From assembly GCF_002812725.1 (NCBI RefSeq), contig NZ_NMUN01000004.1, forward strand, positions 186,001 through 250,000: a DNA stretch of 64,000 nt. The letters are read 5' to 3'. Source of the stretch: Microbacterium sp. BR1. GTDB taxonomy: Bacteria > Actinomycetota > Actinomycetes > Actinomycetales > Microbacteriaceae. The notes beneath the pieces are model-generated. The model was given only the letters and a program-made list of their open reading frames with translations. It made no database searches and had not been told where the DNA came from. Below, piece after piece: positions 47,970-56,830 of this stretch (position 1 is the first letter of the stretch; each line of letters starts with the position of its first letter). The translations under genes and the position numbers were made by a program.

Positions 47970-50486
47970 TCAGTCGCGCACGGAGTCCTCGGCCCGGACC
48001 CGGGTGCGACGCACGGTGGCCCATCCGAGCGAGGCTGCGCCGAGGACGAGGATCACCGCGGCGACTCCCAGAGCCTCGAGATTCGCTCCTCCGCCGGTCA
48101 CCGCCAGCGAGGATGCCGCCGAACGGGGTGCGGCGGCGGAACGGGGCACGCCGGTGTCGGCTCGTTGCACCTGGATCGTGACCTCGGCGGACGAGGGCAG
48201 GTGCTCCGCGCTGCCGAGGTACTCCAGTCGGAGCCTGTGGATGCCCGGCCGGAGGTTCTCGACGGCGAGCGTCGCCGTTCCCTCCTGCACATCGGCCCGC
48301 ACGAGTTCCGTGTCGCCCTCGAGCACGCGCATCGTGCCCTGGGGCACGGCGGCCGCGCTGATCCGGGTCGCCGTCGCCGCGACATCCGCGTGGATGACGA
48401 CACCGGAGTCGCCCACCACGCGAGCGTCGCGGACGGTCACGACCGTGGCCGCGCGTGCGTCTGGCGCGCTGGGCGGCTCGTACGCGGCCGTTCCGGTGAC
48501 GGAGGGATACGTCGTCAGCGTCGCCGTGAAGGTCCGCGATGCCGGGTTCAGCTCGTCCAGCTCGACCGTCCACGACGAGCAGTCCGCGGCGGGGAGCACG
48601 CGGTCGACGATGTCGCTGCTCGTCAGGGCCACGTCACAGCCGAAGGACTGACCCGTCGGTACGCCGTAGACATCGAGCGCTTCGACGTCGACGACCGGAG
48701 CCGACGGGTCGGCGGGATCGATCGTGACGTCCAACGACGCGGGGGCGGCGGCCGGGACATCCGTGTAGACCTGGAGCCCGACGAGCTGGAAACGGTAGCC
48801 GTCATCACCGGCAGCCTCCGGCCCGAGCTCTGTCACGAAGACCCGCAGGTAGCGGCCGGTCGCGGGCTCGTCGAAGACGTACGTCCGGGCACCGCGGTCG
48901 CCGGTCTGGTTCGTGTAGGTCTCGACGGTCGTCCAGGTCGCCCCGTCGTCGGAGACGTCCACGCGGAACGACTGGGGGTACCCCGCGCCATCGACGTTCG
49001 CCGGGTCGGTCGCCGTCGTCGAACGGGGGACGAGGATGACGCCGCCCACGCTCTGTTCGGCGCCGAGGTCGACCGACACCCAGGCCTCCGCGTCCTGCGT
49101 CGGTGAGGCCGGGTCGGTCGTGAATCCGTAGTGGCCGACCTCGCTCTGCGTGTTGCCCTGGGTGAGGTACTGTGCGGACCATCCGTTCGCCTCGAACGAG
49201 CTGCTCGCGGTCACGGTCTTGCCGAGCGCGAGATCGTTCGCACTGACGGTGACGGGAAGGGTGGCCGTGGTCGTCGAGTACGCGGGATCTCCCGAGTAGG
49301 CGGCCTGGATCGTGTGCGTGCCGAGCCCGCTCAGGGGGACGGATGTCTGCGCCAGCATGGCGAGTCCGTCTTTCACCGTCGCCGAGCCGAGCGGGATCGG
49401 GGAGGACGCGTTCGTGACGTCGCTGAAGTCGACGGTTCCCGTGGCGTCGTCCGGGAGGGATGCGGCGACCCATCCGATCGACCCTCCCTCGAGGACGGAC
49501 GTGTTCTCGATGGCGACGTTCATGGTCGGGACCGGCTTGTAGGTGACGAACACCTCGACCCATCCGTTCGGGGGGTAGTCCCACCCGTCCGTGTTGAAGT
49601 TGACGCCGGTCGAGGTCACCGTGGCATCCGTGACGATCGAGCCGACCATCGAGGAGCCCGCGCCACCGCCCCCGCCCGCCGAGGTGCCGTGTGCGCCGCC
49701 GCCTCCGCCACCGCCCTTCAGGCCGCCTCCGCCTCCGCCGCCGTTACCGCCGAGCTCCGTGCCCCCGCGTCCTGCGCCCCCCTGGCCGGTGGGTTCGCCG
49801 CCCGCGACACCGCCTCCGCCGCCCTGCTCACCCTCGGTGCCGTGGTGTCCGTCCTGGCCCGTCCAGCTGCCCTTGTATCCGGCGGTGCCGCCGCCGCCCA
49901 GGTGATCGGGGTCCAAGCTGCCCCCGGCATCCCCGCCTCCGCCGCCCGCGACCGCCAGCGTGGTCGTCACCGCATCGCGGACGAGCTGGATCGTCGTCGC
50001 CCCGAAGCCGGCGCCGCTCGTGCGGGCATCGAAGCTGTCCCACGCGCCGTTGCCGCCGCTGGCGCCCATTCCGCCCCAGCCGCCGAGCGGCACGTCGGGG
50101 TTGCTGTCGCCGTCCCACCCGCTGGCCGGCTCACCCGCCGCCCCGACGGAGATCAGCAGCACGTCACCGGGCTCGAGGGCGAGGTTTCCGGTCACGAGGG
50201 CGCCCTCAGAACCGCCGTCGCCCGTCAATCCACCGCTGGGTCCGCCTCCGCCGCCGGCGGCCTCGAACTTCAGAGAGGCCATGTTCGGCAGCACCGTGAA
50301 GGTCTGCACCGTCTCGCCGTCGACCTGGAAGACCATCGAGTCGGCGGCGGTCGCCGCAGAGGGGCTCGACACGACCGCGGCTCCGGCGCAGACCAGGCCC
50401 ACCGTCGCGGCCGCGGCCATCGCGCGCAGACTCTTGCGTGGTCGAGTGGGGATCAGTGGTTCTCGGGGGTCTCGATGGGCGTTCAT
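47970..50486 (-). CDS. Large Gly-rich, discoidin-containing surface protein with LAVTG anchor
   Basis: This 838-residue protein has a signal peptide (about 15-48, ending SAATAA), a Gly-rich region with long GGGGG runs (about 75-285), a bacterial Ig-like domain (about 300-400; TVDFSDV, AAYSGDPAYSTTTATL), an F5/8 type C discoidin domain (about 405-560; LGKTVTASSSFEANGWSAQY, WVSVDLGAEQSV, GRYLRVFVTELG), two further beta domains, and a C-terminal LAVTG (794-798), membrane helix and RRTR tail. LAxTG is the signal for class E sortases of actinobacteria, so it should be linked to the cell wall. The discoidin fold suggests glycan binding. GAGGAG precedes ATG 50486. Confidence 0.88.
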   Translation of the reverse strand: MNAHRDPREPLIPTRPRKSLRAMAAAATVGLVCAGAAVVSSPSAATAADSMVFQVDGETVQTFTVLPNMASLKFEAAGGGGGPSGGLTGDGGSEGALVTGNLALEPGDVLLISVGAAGEPASGWDGDSNPDVPLGGWGGMGASGGNGAWDSFDARTSGAGFGATTIQLVRDAVTTTLAVAGGGGGDAGGSLDPDHLGGGGTAGYKGSWTGQDGHHGTEGEQGGGGGVAGGEPTGQGGAGRGGTELGGNGGGGGGGLKGGGGGGGAHGTSAGGGGGAGSSMVGSIVTDATVTSTGVNFNTDGWDYPPNGWVEVFVTYKPVPTMNVAIENTSVLEGGSIGWVAASLPDDATGTVDFSDVTNASSPIPLGSATVKDGLAMLAQTSVPLSGLGTHTIQAAYSGDPAYSTTTATLPVTVSANDLALGKTVTASSSFEANGWSAQYLTQGNTQSEVGHYGFTTDPASPTQDAEAWVSVDLGAEQSVGGVILVPRSTTATDPANVDGAGYPQSFRVDVSDDGATWTTVETYTNQTGDRGARTYVFDEPATGRYLRVFVTELGPEAAGDDGYRFQLVGLQVYTDVPAAAPASLDVTIDPADPSAPVVDVEALDVYGVPTGQSFGCDVALTSSDIVDRVLPAADCSSWTVELDELNPASRTFTATLTTYPSVTGTAAYEPPSAPDARAATVVTVRDARVVGDSGVVIHADVAATATRISAAAVPQGTMRVLEGDTELVRADVQEGTATLAVENLRPGIHRLRLEYLGSAEHLPSSAEVTIQVQRADTGVPRSAAAPRSAASSLAVTGGGANLEALGVAAVILVLGAASLGWATVRRTRVRAEDSVRD

Positions 50487-50571
50487 GCCAGCTCTCCTCT
50501 GTGGGTATGGGGTCGGACGGTGCTGCCGGGTGAGGCGCTTCGTGCGCCATGAGGACAGTGCACGGAGCCGA

Positions 50572-50592
50572 TCCAATCCGCCTCCAATCCGC
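50572..50592. promoter_or_regulatory. 11-bp-step direct repeat in the divergent promoter
   Basis: TCCAATCCGC stands at 50572-50581 and 50583-50592, an 11-bp step. SARP regulators bind direct repeats spaced by 11 bp, and a SARP gene lies 1.6 kb away. The site is between the surface protein gene and the hydrolase gene and could serve either. Confidence 0.4.
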
Positions 50593-50715
50593 GTGGAGGA
50601 GAGGCCGCCCGTTCGCGAGGGAAGATGGCTACACTCCTGACTGCCCGACTCTCTGGGGATGCGCTCGGCCACCCGGTGCCGACTCCGAGCCGGCGGTTCA
50701 GCGAGAGGATCGGGT

Positions 50716-51528
50716 GTGCCGACGATCACGACGTCAGCCGGACCCGTGGAGTACCGCGAGGTCGGTCGGGGGATGCCGCTTCTGCTCCTGCACGGGACGC
50801 CGGGCGGCTCCGATCAGGGCGTCGCGGCGGCGCGCGTGCTCGGACTCGATGCTCGTGTCATCGCCCCGTCTCGCCCGGGATACCTCGGAACCCCGCTGTC
50901 CGTCGGACGGACGCCGATCGAGCAGGCCGTCGCGATGGTCGCCCTGTTGGACGGGCTCGAGGTCGACCGTGCCGTCGTGCTCGGTGTCTCCGGCGGCGGG
51001 ATGACCGCCCGCGCGCTGGCGGCGCGTCACCCCGGCCGCGTCCGCGGTCTCGTGCTCTGGTCGGCGGTCGGTGCGCCGATGCGGATCCCGGCGTGGCCCC
51101 TGCTCCACGGGCCGCTGTCTCGGCGCGCGGTGGAGGAAGCGCTGCTGCGGAGGCTGCGTCGGTCTCCGCGGCTGCTCGTCGGCGGGGCGCGTGACGCGAG
51201 ATCGGTGGACGCCGCCCTGGCGATCGCCGAGACGGTGTTCCCGATCGGCGATCGCCGCGATGGCCTGGCCAACGACGCCCTTCAGGCACGACGGTTCGAT
51301 GTCGGATCCGCCTCGAAGATCACGGCACCCGTGCTCGTCGTCCACGGAACGCAGGACCGAAACGTGCCGTATCGCCACGCGACCCGCGCGATGCACTCCC
51401 TCCCGCACGCCCGCCTCGTCACGGTGCCGGGAGCGAACCACTGGACGACCGCCGGTGACCCCGCAGCCGCGGTCGCACTCGCCGCGTTCCTCGCCGGCCT
51501 CGCGGACGGTGGCCGGCCGCGCCCCTGA
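50716..51528 (+). CDS. Alpha/beta hydrolase
   Basis: This 270-residue enzyme has the oxyanion segment LLLLHGTPGG, nucleophile Ser in VLGVSGGGM, the Asp in VVHGTQDRN and the His in PGANHWTT, giving a complete triad. I chose GTG 50716 (VPTITTSAGPVEYREVG) after GAGAGG; the frame is also open from ATG 50659. The substrate is unknown. It is followed by a leader ORF and the DUF1269 gene in the same direction. Confidence 0.83.
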   Translation: MPTITTSAGPVEYREVGRGMPLLLLHGTPGGSDQGVAAARVLGLDARVIAPSRPGYLGTPLSVGRTPIEQAVAMVALLDGLEVDRAVVLGVSGGGMTARALAARHPGRVRGLVLWSAVGAPMRIPAWPLLHGPLSRRAVEEALLRRLRRSPRLLVGGARDARSVDAALAIAETVFPIGDRRDGLANDALQARRFDVGSASKITAPVLVVHGTQDRNVPYRHATRAMHSLPHARLVTVPGANHWTTAGDPAAAVALAAFLAGLADGGRPRP

Positions 51529-51605
51529 GCGGCATCGCCCCCGTCGTTGGAGCCGCCTTGGAGGGCGACCCGCAAGAGTCGTGGGGTTCACCCGAGGAGG
51601 CACTC

Positions 51606-51668
51606 ATGCGCGAACGCACGATCATCGACACGAGCGACACGAGCGACACGAGCGGAACCACGCCATGA
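51606..51668 (+). CDS. 20-residue leader ORF coupled to the DUF1269 gene
   Basis: GAGGAGG stands five bases before ATG 51606, the best ribosome site in this stretch. The ORF encodes MRERTIID followed by DTS steps from a 9-bp DNA repeat and ends with TGA overlapping the next ATG (ATGA at 51665-51668). The DUF1269 gene has no ribosome site of its own, so it is probably translated by coupling. The peptide looks unstructured and may act only as a translation leader. Confidence 0.5.
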   Translation: MRERTIIDTSDTSDTSGTTP

Positions 51669-52192
51669 GCGCGCTGGCCGTGTGGACCTACCCGGACACC
51701 GCGGGGGCGAGGCGCCTGGAGAGGTGCCTCGCCGACGGCATCCTCGGCGACGTCGTCGTCACGGACGGCGTGGTCGTCACCTGGTCCGGCGGACGTGCGT
51801 CGGCCCAGGTGCGCGAGCTGCAGGGCGTGGCGCGCGTGTGCAACCTGGGCGCCGCGTTCTGGGGCATGTTGTTCGGGATCGTCGTGTCCGGCCCGGAGCT
51901 GGCGATCATGGTCGGATCGCGGCGGCGCGCGCTCGACGACTCGCTCGAAGGCGTCGGTGTGGATCGGGACACCCTCGTCGCTCTCCGACGACGACTGCAG
52001 CCCGGAGGCTCGGCGGTCGCGGCGATCTGCGCCGAGTCCGTGGCATCCGTCATCGGGTCGGCCAGCCCCACCCCAGCGGGTGGGACCTCAGTGGGTGGGG
52101 CGCGGCCCACGCCCACGGGCGCGGCAGAGCTCACGATACGGCCGCTCACCGTCGAACAGGAGCGGGCACTGCGCAAGGTCTTCGCGGTGTGA
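51665..52192 (+). CDS. DUF1269-family membrane-associated protein
   Basis: This 175-residue protein has the family layout: a ferredoxin-like N-terminal part (LAVWTYPDTAGARRLERCLA, VVTDGVVVTWSGG), a Gly-rich membrane hairpin (AAFWGMLFGIVVSGPELAI) and a helical part. The last 50 residues contain a TP/GG-rich linker. The family's function is unknown, though members often sit near stress genes. It shares the message of the leader ORF. Confidence 0.75.
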   Translation: MSALAVWTYPDTAGARRLERCLADGILGDVVVTDGVVVTWSGGRASAQVRELQGVARVCNLGAAFWGMLFGIVVSGPELAIMVGSRRRALDDSLEGVGVDRDTLVALRRRLQPGGSAVAAICAESVASVIGSASPTPAGGTSVGGARPTPTGAAELTIRPLTVEQERALRKVFAV

Positions 52193-52229
52193 GAGATGCC
52201 GCGCGGTTCGTCTGTGCTCTACTAATGCC

Positions 52230-55139
52230 ATGCGGGTGCGCGACCTCGGACTGCTCACCGTCGAGGTCGACGGGGTCGAGCAGCCGTTGCGCGGACGTCG
52301 CCCGCAGGTCATCCTCGCGCGCCTGGTCGTGAGCGCGAACCAGCGCGTCACCGCGTCCGAGATCAAGGAAGCCGTGTGGGGCGATGACGTCGTCGACCAC
52401 ACGTCCACGCTCGAGTCCCACATCTGGCGGCTGCGGCAGGTGCTCGAGCCGCACCGCCCGGCACGTCAGCCCGCGCAGGTTCTGATCACGGATGTCGAGG
52501 GGTACCGGCTCCTCGCGCGGGTGGACGAGGTGGACTCGCTCCGTTTCGAGCGCGATGCGGGCGAGATCCGCGAGCTCAGCGCATCGGCCGACCCCGAGCG
52601 CGTGCTGCAGCACTGCGACGAAGCGCTCGCGCTCTGGCGCGGAAAGCCGTTCGATCCCGCCTCGGACGAACTCTGGGCCGGCGCGGCGGTCGCCCAGCTT
52701 CAGGAGATGCGGACCGAGGTCGCGGCGACGCGCGTCGACGCGCTCGTCGATCTCGGTCGACACCCGCAGGCGCTCGCCGACCTGGAGCGGCTGATCGGCG
52801 ACGCGCCGCTGCACGAGCGCTTCTGGACGCAGCGGATGCTGGCGCTCCACCGTGCCGGCCGCACCGATCGGGCGCTCGAGGCCTACCAGCGCATCCGCAC
52901 CCTGCTCGATGACGAGCTCGGACTCGAGCCGGGGGTCGAACTCGATCGGCTGCACCACCGCATCCTCGATCAGGATCCGGAACTCGTCGCGCGGCCCGCG
53001 GTCGTGGCGGTCCCCGCGGATTCCACACCCCCGCGCACGCCACTGTCCCGCACGCCACTGTCCCGCACGCCACCGTCCCCCATGCCACCGGCTCGCACAC
53101 CACTCCCGCGCCGGACGACCCCGCTGGTCGGCCGGACGGGCGACCTGGGTCGGGTCTCGCGCCTCGTGGTGGGTCATCGACTCGTCACCCTCACGGGCGT
53201 GGGCGGGTGCGGCAAGACCCGCCTGGCGCTCGAGGTCGCACACACCCTCGCATCCGACTTTCCCGACGGTGTGTGGTTCGTCGATCTGGCGACGATCGAC
53301 GACGACTCCCTCGTGGCCGAACTCGTCGCATCCACCCTGCGACTCGCTCCCGGCGTCGTCGGTTCCGCCGTCGATTCCACGGTCGACTACCTTCGCCGGC
53401 GTCGGGTGCTCCTCATCCTCGACAACTGCGAGCACGTGCTCTCGGGCGCGGCCGCGTTCGTCGAGCAGCTGGCGGACGACGAGGCGCGCTGCGCGGTGCT
53501 GATGACCAGTCGCGAGGCAGTCATGTTCCCCGGCGAAGTGATCTGGACGCTCGGGCCTCTGCCGCTCGAAGCATCCTCCGACGAGGCGGCGGCGCCGGCT
53601 CTGGAGCTCCTGCTCGCCCGGCTCTCGGAGGCCGTCCCGGAACTCCCGATCGACGAGCACGTCCGCGGCCAGGCGGAACGGCTCTGCGCGGCCGTCGACG
53701 GCCTGCCGCTGGCGATCGAACTCGCCGCAGCCCGCGTGCGCACCGACGGTCTCGCCGCCGTCGTGGAGCAGGCGTCCAGTGATCCGAGTCGGCTGAGGCG
53801 CCTGCGGAGCACGACCGGTGCGCATCACGACAGCGTCGGCGACGCCATCGAGTGGAGCTACCGCACCCTCAGTGCCGACGAGCGGATGCTGCACCGCCGC
53901 CTGGCAGCACTCCCGGGACCTTTCACACCCGACGTCGCTGCCGCTCTCGCATCATCGCCCCGTGGGACGATTCCGACGCTTTCCGCCGATGCCGTGCCGG
54001 ATCTACTGTCGTTCCTCGCGCACCGCTCTCTCCTCGTCCCCGTCCCGCCGGCGACTCCCCGGGGTCGTCTTCGTTTCCGCCAGCTCGCGACGGTGCGAGC
54101 GCACGCCCGACGCGCGCTCACGGTCGAGGGCGAGACGGCCGCCATCGAGGACGCCCGCGACGCGTGGGTGAGAAGCCTCGTGGAGCGTCGTCCGAGACTC
54201 TTCGGTGCCGACCCCGACGCGTGGTACGACGCCGTCGACGACGACTATGACGCGGTTCGCGGGACGCTGCATCGGGTGCTCGTGGACGAGCCGAAGCCCG
54301 CGGGTGCGGCCCTCGTCACCGGGCTCGCCGGGTACTGGTACCTGCGCCGTCGACTGGTCGAAGGTCTGACCTGGCTGGAGCTCGCCGATGCGCTTCGTGG
54401 CTCGGACGGCGTCGACCCCGTCGATTCCGTCGATCCCGTCGATGAGGCGGGAGTGCACTGCGCGCTCGCCGTTCGTTTCGTGCTGCAGGGCCGCACGGAT
54501 CTCGCTCATCCGCATGTCGAGCGGGCGCGTGGCGGGATGGCGGTCTCAGATGACCCGCGACGGTCGGCGGACCTGGCATGGGCGCTCGCCGGACTGGCCT
54601 ACGCGCTGCTCACCGGCTCGGAGCGGGAGATGGTCGCAATCCTCACCCGCGACATCCGCGGAGCGGCCGACGCGACGCACGACGCGGAGCTCGCCGTCGT
54701 GGCCGACGCGTTGTCCGCCACGATCGCCGTGCCCCCGGATCCCGAGGCCGTGGAGGCGGTCTACGAGCGCGCGATGCAGCAGGACAACACCTTCGCCGCC
54801 TCGATCTGCGCGTCGTTCTTCAGTATCTACGCCCTGCTGACGCGGGATCCGGCACTCGGCGAGGTGTGGGTCGGCCGCGGCCGCGAACTCCACGAGCGGG
54901 TCGGGGGCCGGGCATTCAGCGGTTTCGACGAGAACCGCGCCGACTTCGCCGCGATGGCGGCGAGGTACACCGACGCTGCGAGGCTCTACGGCGCATCCAG
55001 CGCGGCGGCATTCCGAGACGGAACCGTATGGCCCCGGCAGCAGGCGACACGCGAGATGCTCCGCCGGACAGAGGAAGCGCTCACCCGCGAGGAGTTCCTG
55101 CGGGAGTGGCGCGCGGGCGAGGACTCGCACGGCGGATAG
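52230..55139 (+). CDS. SARP/AfsR-type regulator with NB-ARC ATPase
   Basis: This 969-residue protein has an OmpR-like DNA-binding domain (about 5-95), a bacterial transcriptional activator domain (about 100-245; LHERFWTQRMLALHRAGRTD), a Pro/Thr-rich linker made of TPLSR repeats (about 265-300), an NB-ARC ATPase (Walker A GVGGCGKT, Walker B LLILDNCEH, GLPLAIEL) and a C-terminal TPR-like helical part. Such proteins switch on secondary-metabolite or surface genes when ATP-bound oligomers form. No biosynthetic cluster is nearby; the surface protein and hydrolase are the closest candidate targets. The start is ATG 52230. Confidence 0.88.
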   Translation: MRVRDLGLLTVEVDGVEQPLRGRRPQVILARLVVSANQRVTASEIKEAVWGDDVVDHTSTLESHIWRLRQVLEPHRPARQPAQVLITDVEGYRLLARVDEVDSLRFERDAGEIRELSASADPERVLQHCDEALALWRGKPFDPASDELWAGAAVAQLQEMRTEVAATRVDALVDLGRHPQALADLERLIGDAPLHERFWTQRMLALHRAGRTDRALEAYQRIRTLLDDELGLEPGVELDRLHHRILDQDPELVARPAVVAVPADSTPPRTPLSRTPLSRTPPSPMPPARTPLPRRTTPLVGRTGDLGRVSRLVVGHRLVTLTGVGGCGKTRLALEVAHTLASDFPDGVWFVDLATIDDDSLVAELVASTLRLAPGVVGSAVDSTVDYLRRRRVLLILDNCEHVLSGAAAFVEQLADDEARCAVLMTSREAVMFPGEVIWTLGPLPLEASSDEAAAPALELLLARLSEAVPELPIDEHVRGQAERLCAAVDGLPLAIELAAARVRTDGLAAVVEQASSDPSRLRRLRSTTGAHHDSVGDAIEWSYRTLSADERMLHRRLAALPGPFTPDVAAALASSPRGTIPTLSADAVPDLLSFLAHRSLLVPVPPATPRGRLRFRQLATVRAHARRALTVEGETAAIEDARDAWVRSLVERRPRLFGADPDAWYDAVDDDYDAVRGTLHRVLVDEPKPAGAALVTGLAGYWYLRRRLVEGLTWLELADALRGSDGVDPVDSVDPVDEAGVHCALAVRFVLQGRTDLAHPHVERARGGMAVSDDPRRSADLAWALAGLAYALLTGSEREMVAILTRDIRGAADATHDAELAVVADALSATIAVPPDPEAVEAVYERAMQQDNTFAASICASFFSIYALLTRDPALGEVWVGRGRELHERVGGRAFSGFDENRADFAAMAARYTDAARLYGASSAAAFRDGTVWPRQQATREMLRRTEEALTREEFLREWRAGEDSHGG

Positions 55140-55236
55140 CGGGGTGGGGTGCCGCGGCGCGGCGGTGGCGTCGTGGTTGCGTTGCGGCGGTGTCGTGGTG
55201 GCGTCGCGGGTCGCGGGTCGCCGGTGCGGGTGCGGT

Positions 55237-55590
55237 TCAGCGCGCGAGCGGGCGAATCAGGTCCTCGGGAGCGGGGAAGGGCACCGAGTAGGAGATCTGC
55301 GGGGCGGTCATGTCGCCGTAGTCATCCTTCTTGACTCGGATGCCGGAGGTGGAGACTTCGGCGATCCGGACGCGGAGCCAGTCGCCGTTTTCTAGCCGGA
55401 GTTCGTAGGGGTTGGCGAGGTATCCGATGCCGAGCGCGTCGAGGGTCTCTTCGGCGTGCATCCAGTCGACGGCGTCGGTGCGCGGGCGGCCCAGCAGGTC
55501 GATCGCGACGAATCCGTCACCGACGGGTTTCATCCATCCCACGCGTTCGCCGTCGTCGGCGCGACGGTGCTCGATCCAGTCGGGTTCCAT
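55237..55590 (-). CDS. Conserved hypothetical protein
   Basis: This 117-residue protein begins MEPDWIEHRRADDGERVGWM and ends with EDLIRPLAR. It has mixed alpha/beta character, no membrane helix and no recognised catalytic motif. The frame also allows GTG 55623. It is convergent with the SARP gene; the 97 bases between hold only G-rich low-complexity sequence. Confidence 0.65.
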   Translation of the reverse strand: MEPDWIEHRRADDGERVGWMKPVGDGFVAIDLLGRPRTDAVDWMHAEETLDALGIGYLANPYELRLENGDWLRVRIAEVSTSGIRVKKDDYGDMTAPQISYSVPFPAPEDLIRPLAR

Positions 55591-55690
55591 GCGTTCGAGG
55601 GTAGCGAAAGTGCCCGTGCCCACCGTCTCGCCGTGCGCGTTCGACCAGCCACTGTTGCGTGGTCGCTTCGGGACTCTGTGACCCGCGTGG

Positions 55691-56830
55691 TCAGAACGGG
55701 ATGAGCTCGAGCGGGTCGAACTGCAGCTCGTCGAACTCGATGTCGTCGGGGTCGAGCTCTTCGGGTGTCCGCATCGCTGTCGTGGGGATCGGGTCGTCGG
55801 GTATTTCGTGTTCGGGGTCGGGGGCGAATTCGATGGTGCTGATGGGCGTGTCGGTGTAGGTGCGTCCGGTGGGGCTGGTCCATTCGAGTACCCCGCCGGG
55901 GTGTTGCCTTACGGTCCAGGCGGTGTTGTGTTTGAGCGTGTGGTGTCTCTCGCAGAGGTGGGCGAGGTTGCGGTCGCAGGTCACCCCGCCGTGGGCGTGG
56001 GCGAGGGTGTGGTCGATGTCGCAGCGTTTGGCGGGCATCCGGCAGCCCGGGAACCGGCAGTGCTGGTCTCGGACGGTGAGGTGTCTGCGCTGGTCGTGGT
56101 TGGGCCGGTAGCGGTCGACGGCGAGGACCTGGCCGGAGATGGGGTGGGTGAGGATCCGGTCCCACCCGGCCGCCCCGGCGGTGAGCATGCACGCCGTTTG
56201 TGGGTCGATGGGGGAGTGCCCGACCAGGAACGCTGTTTCGTAGGGGTCGGTGATCCGTTTCTCGATCAGCGACATGACGGGGACGGTGATCTGAACGGTG
56301 GCGCGGATCGCGCCGAGGTCGGTGGGTCCGCCGTCGTGCGCGGTGGGAGCGGCGGTGAGGAGCAGGTCGCCGAAGATGTCGGCACGGATCTGATCGGTCG
56401 TTCGGGCATCGGCGGCGTTCGCGGGCCCGTCGCCGCCGCATCCACTCGGGTCGGTGTCGGTGCCCGTTTCGCCGCGGCGGGCGTCGATGACGGTGCGGGC
56501 CATTTCGCTGAGCCGGTCGTGGATGCCATGTGCGACCACGGCGGGGAGGAGCGCGCGAAGCTCAGCAACCCCGTCGTCGAGGTCGGTGACCCAGACGGCG
56601 CGGTCTTCGACCGCGCGGCGGTGGCGTTGCTCGAACGTGGTTTCCGCATACCACTCCGCCCGCCGCTTCGCGAGCGGTGTCAGCCGCGTCGCGGACTGGG
56701 CGCAGGCGATCGGGAGCACGTCTTGTTCGAACTCGGCCCGCATCTCCGGCGTTTCGATGATGGCCCCGGCGGTGACGATCGCCCGGACGTGCGCGGCCGA
56801 GATGAGCCCCGCAGCCAAAGCGTCGAGGGT
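55691..56830 (-). pseudogene. 3' part of a DUF222/HNH endonuclease gene split by IS256
   Basis: It holds the last 379 codons: rest of the DUF222 helical domain (TLDALAAGLISAAHVRAIVT) and a complete HNH motif (CRFPGCRMPAKRCDIDHTLA, then LCERHHTLKHN). In front of it the frame runs into antisense IS sequence. Joining it at the 8-bp duplication to the fragment at 58286-58599 gives an open 481-residue protein. DUF222/HNH genes occur in many copies in actinobacteria. Confidence 0.92.
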
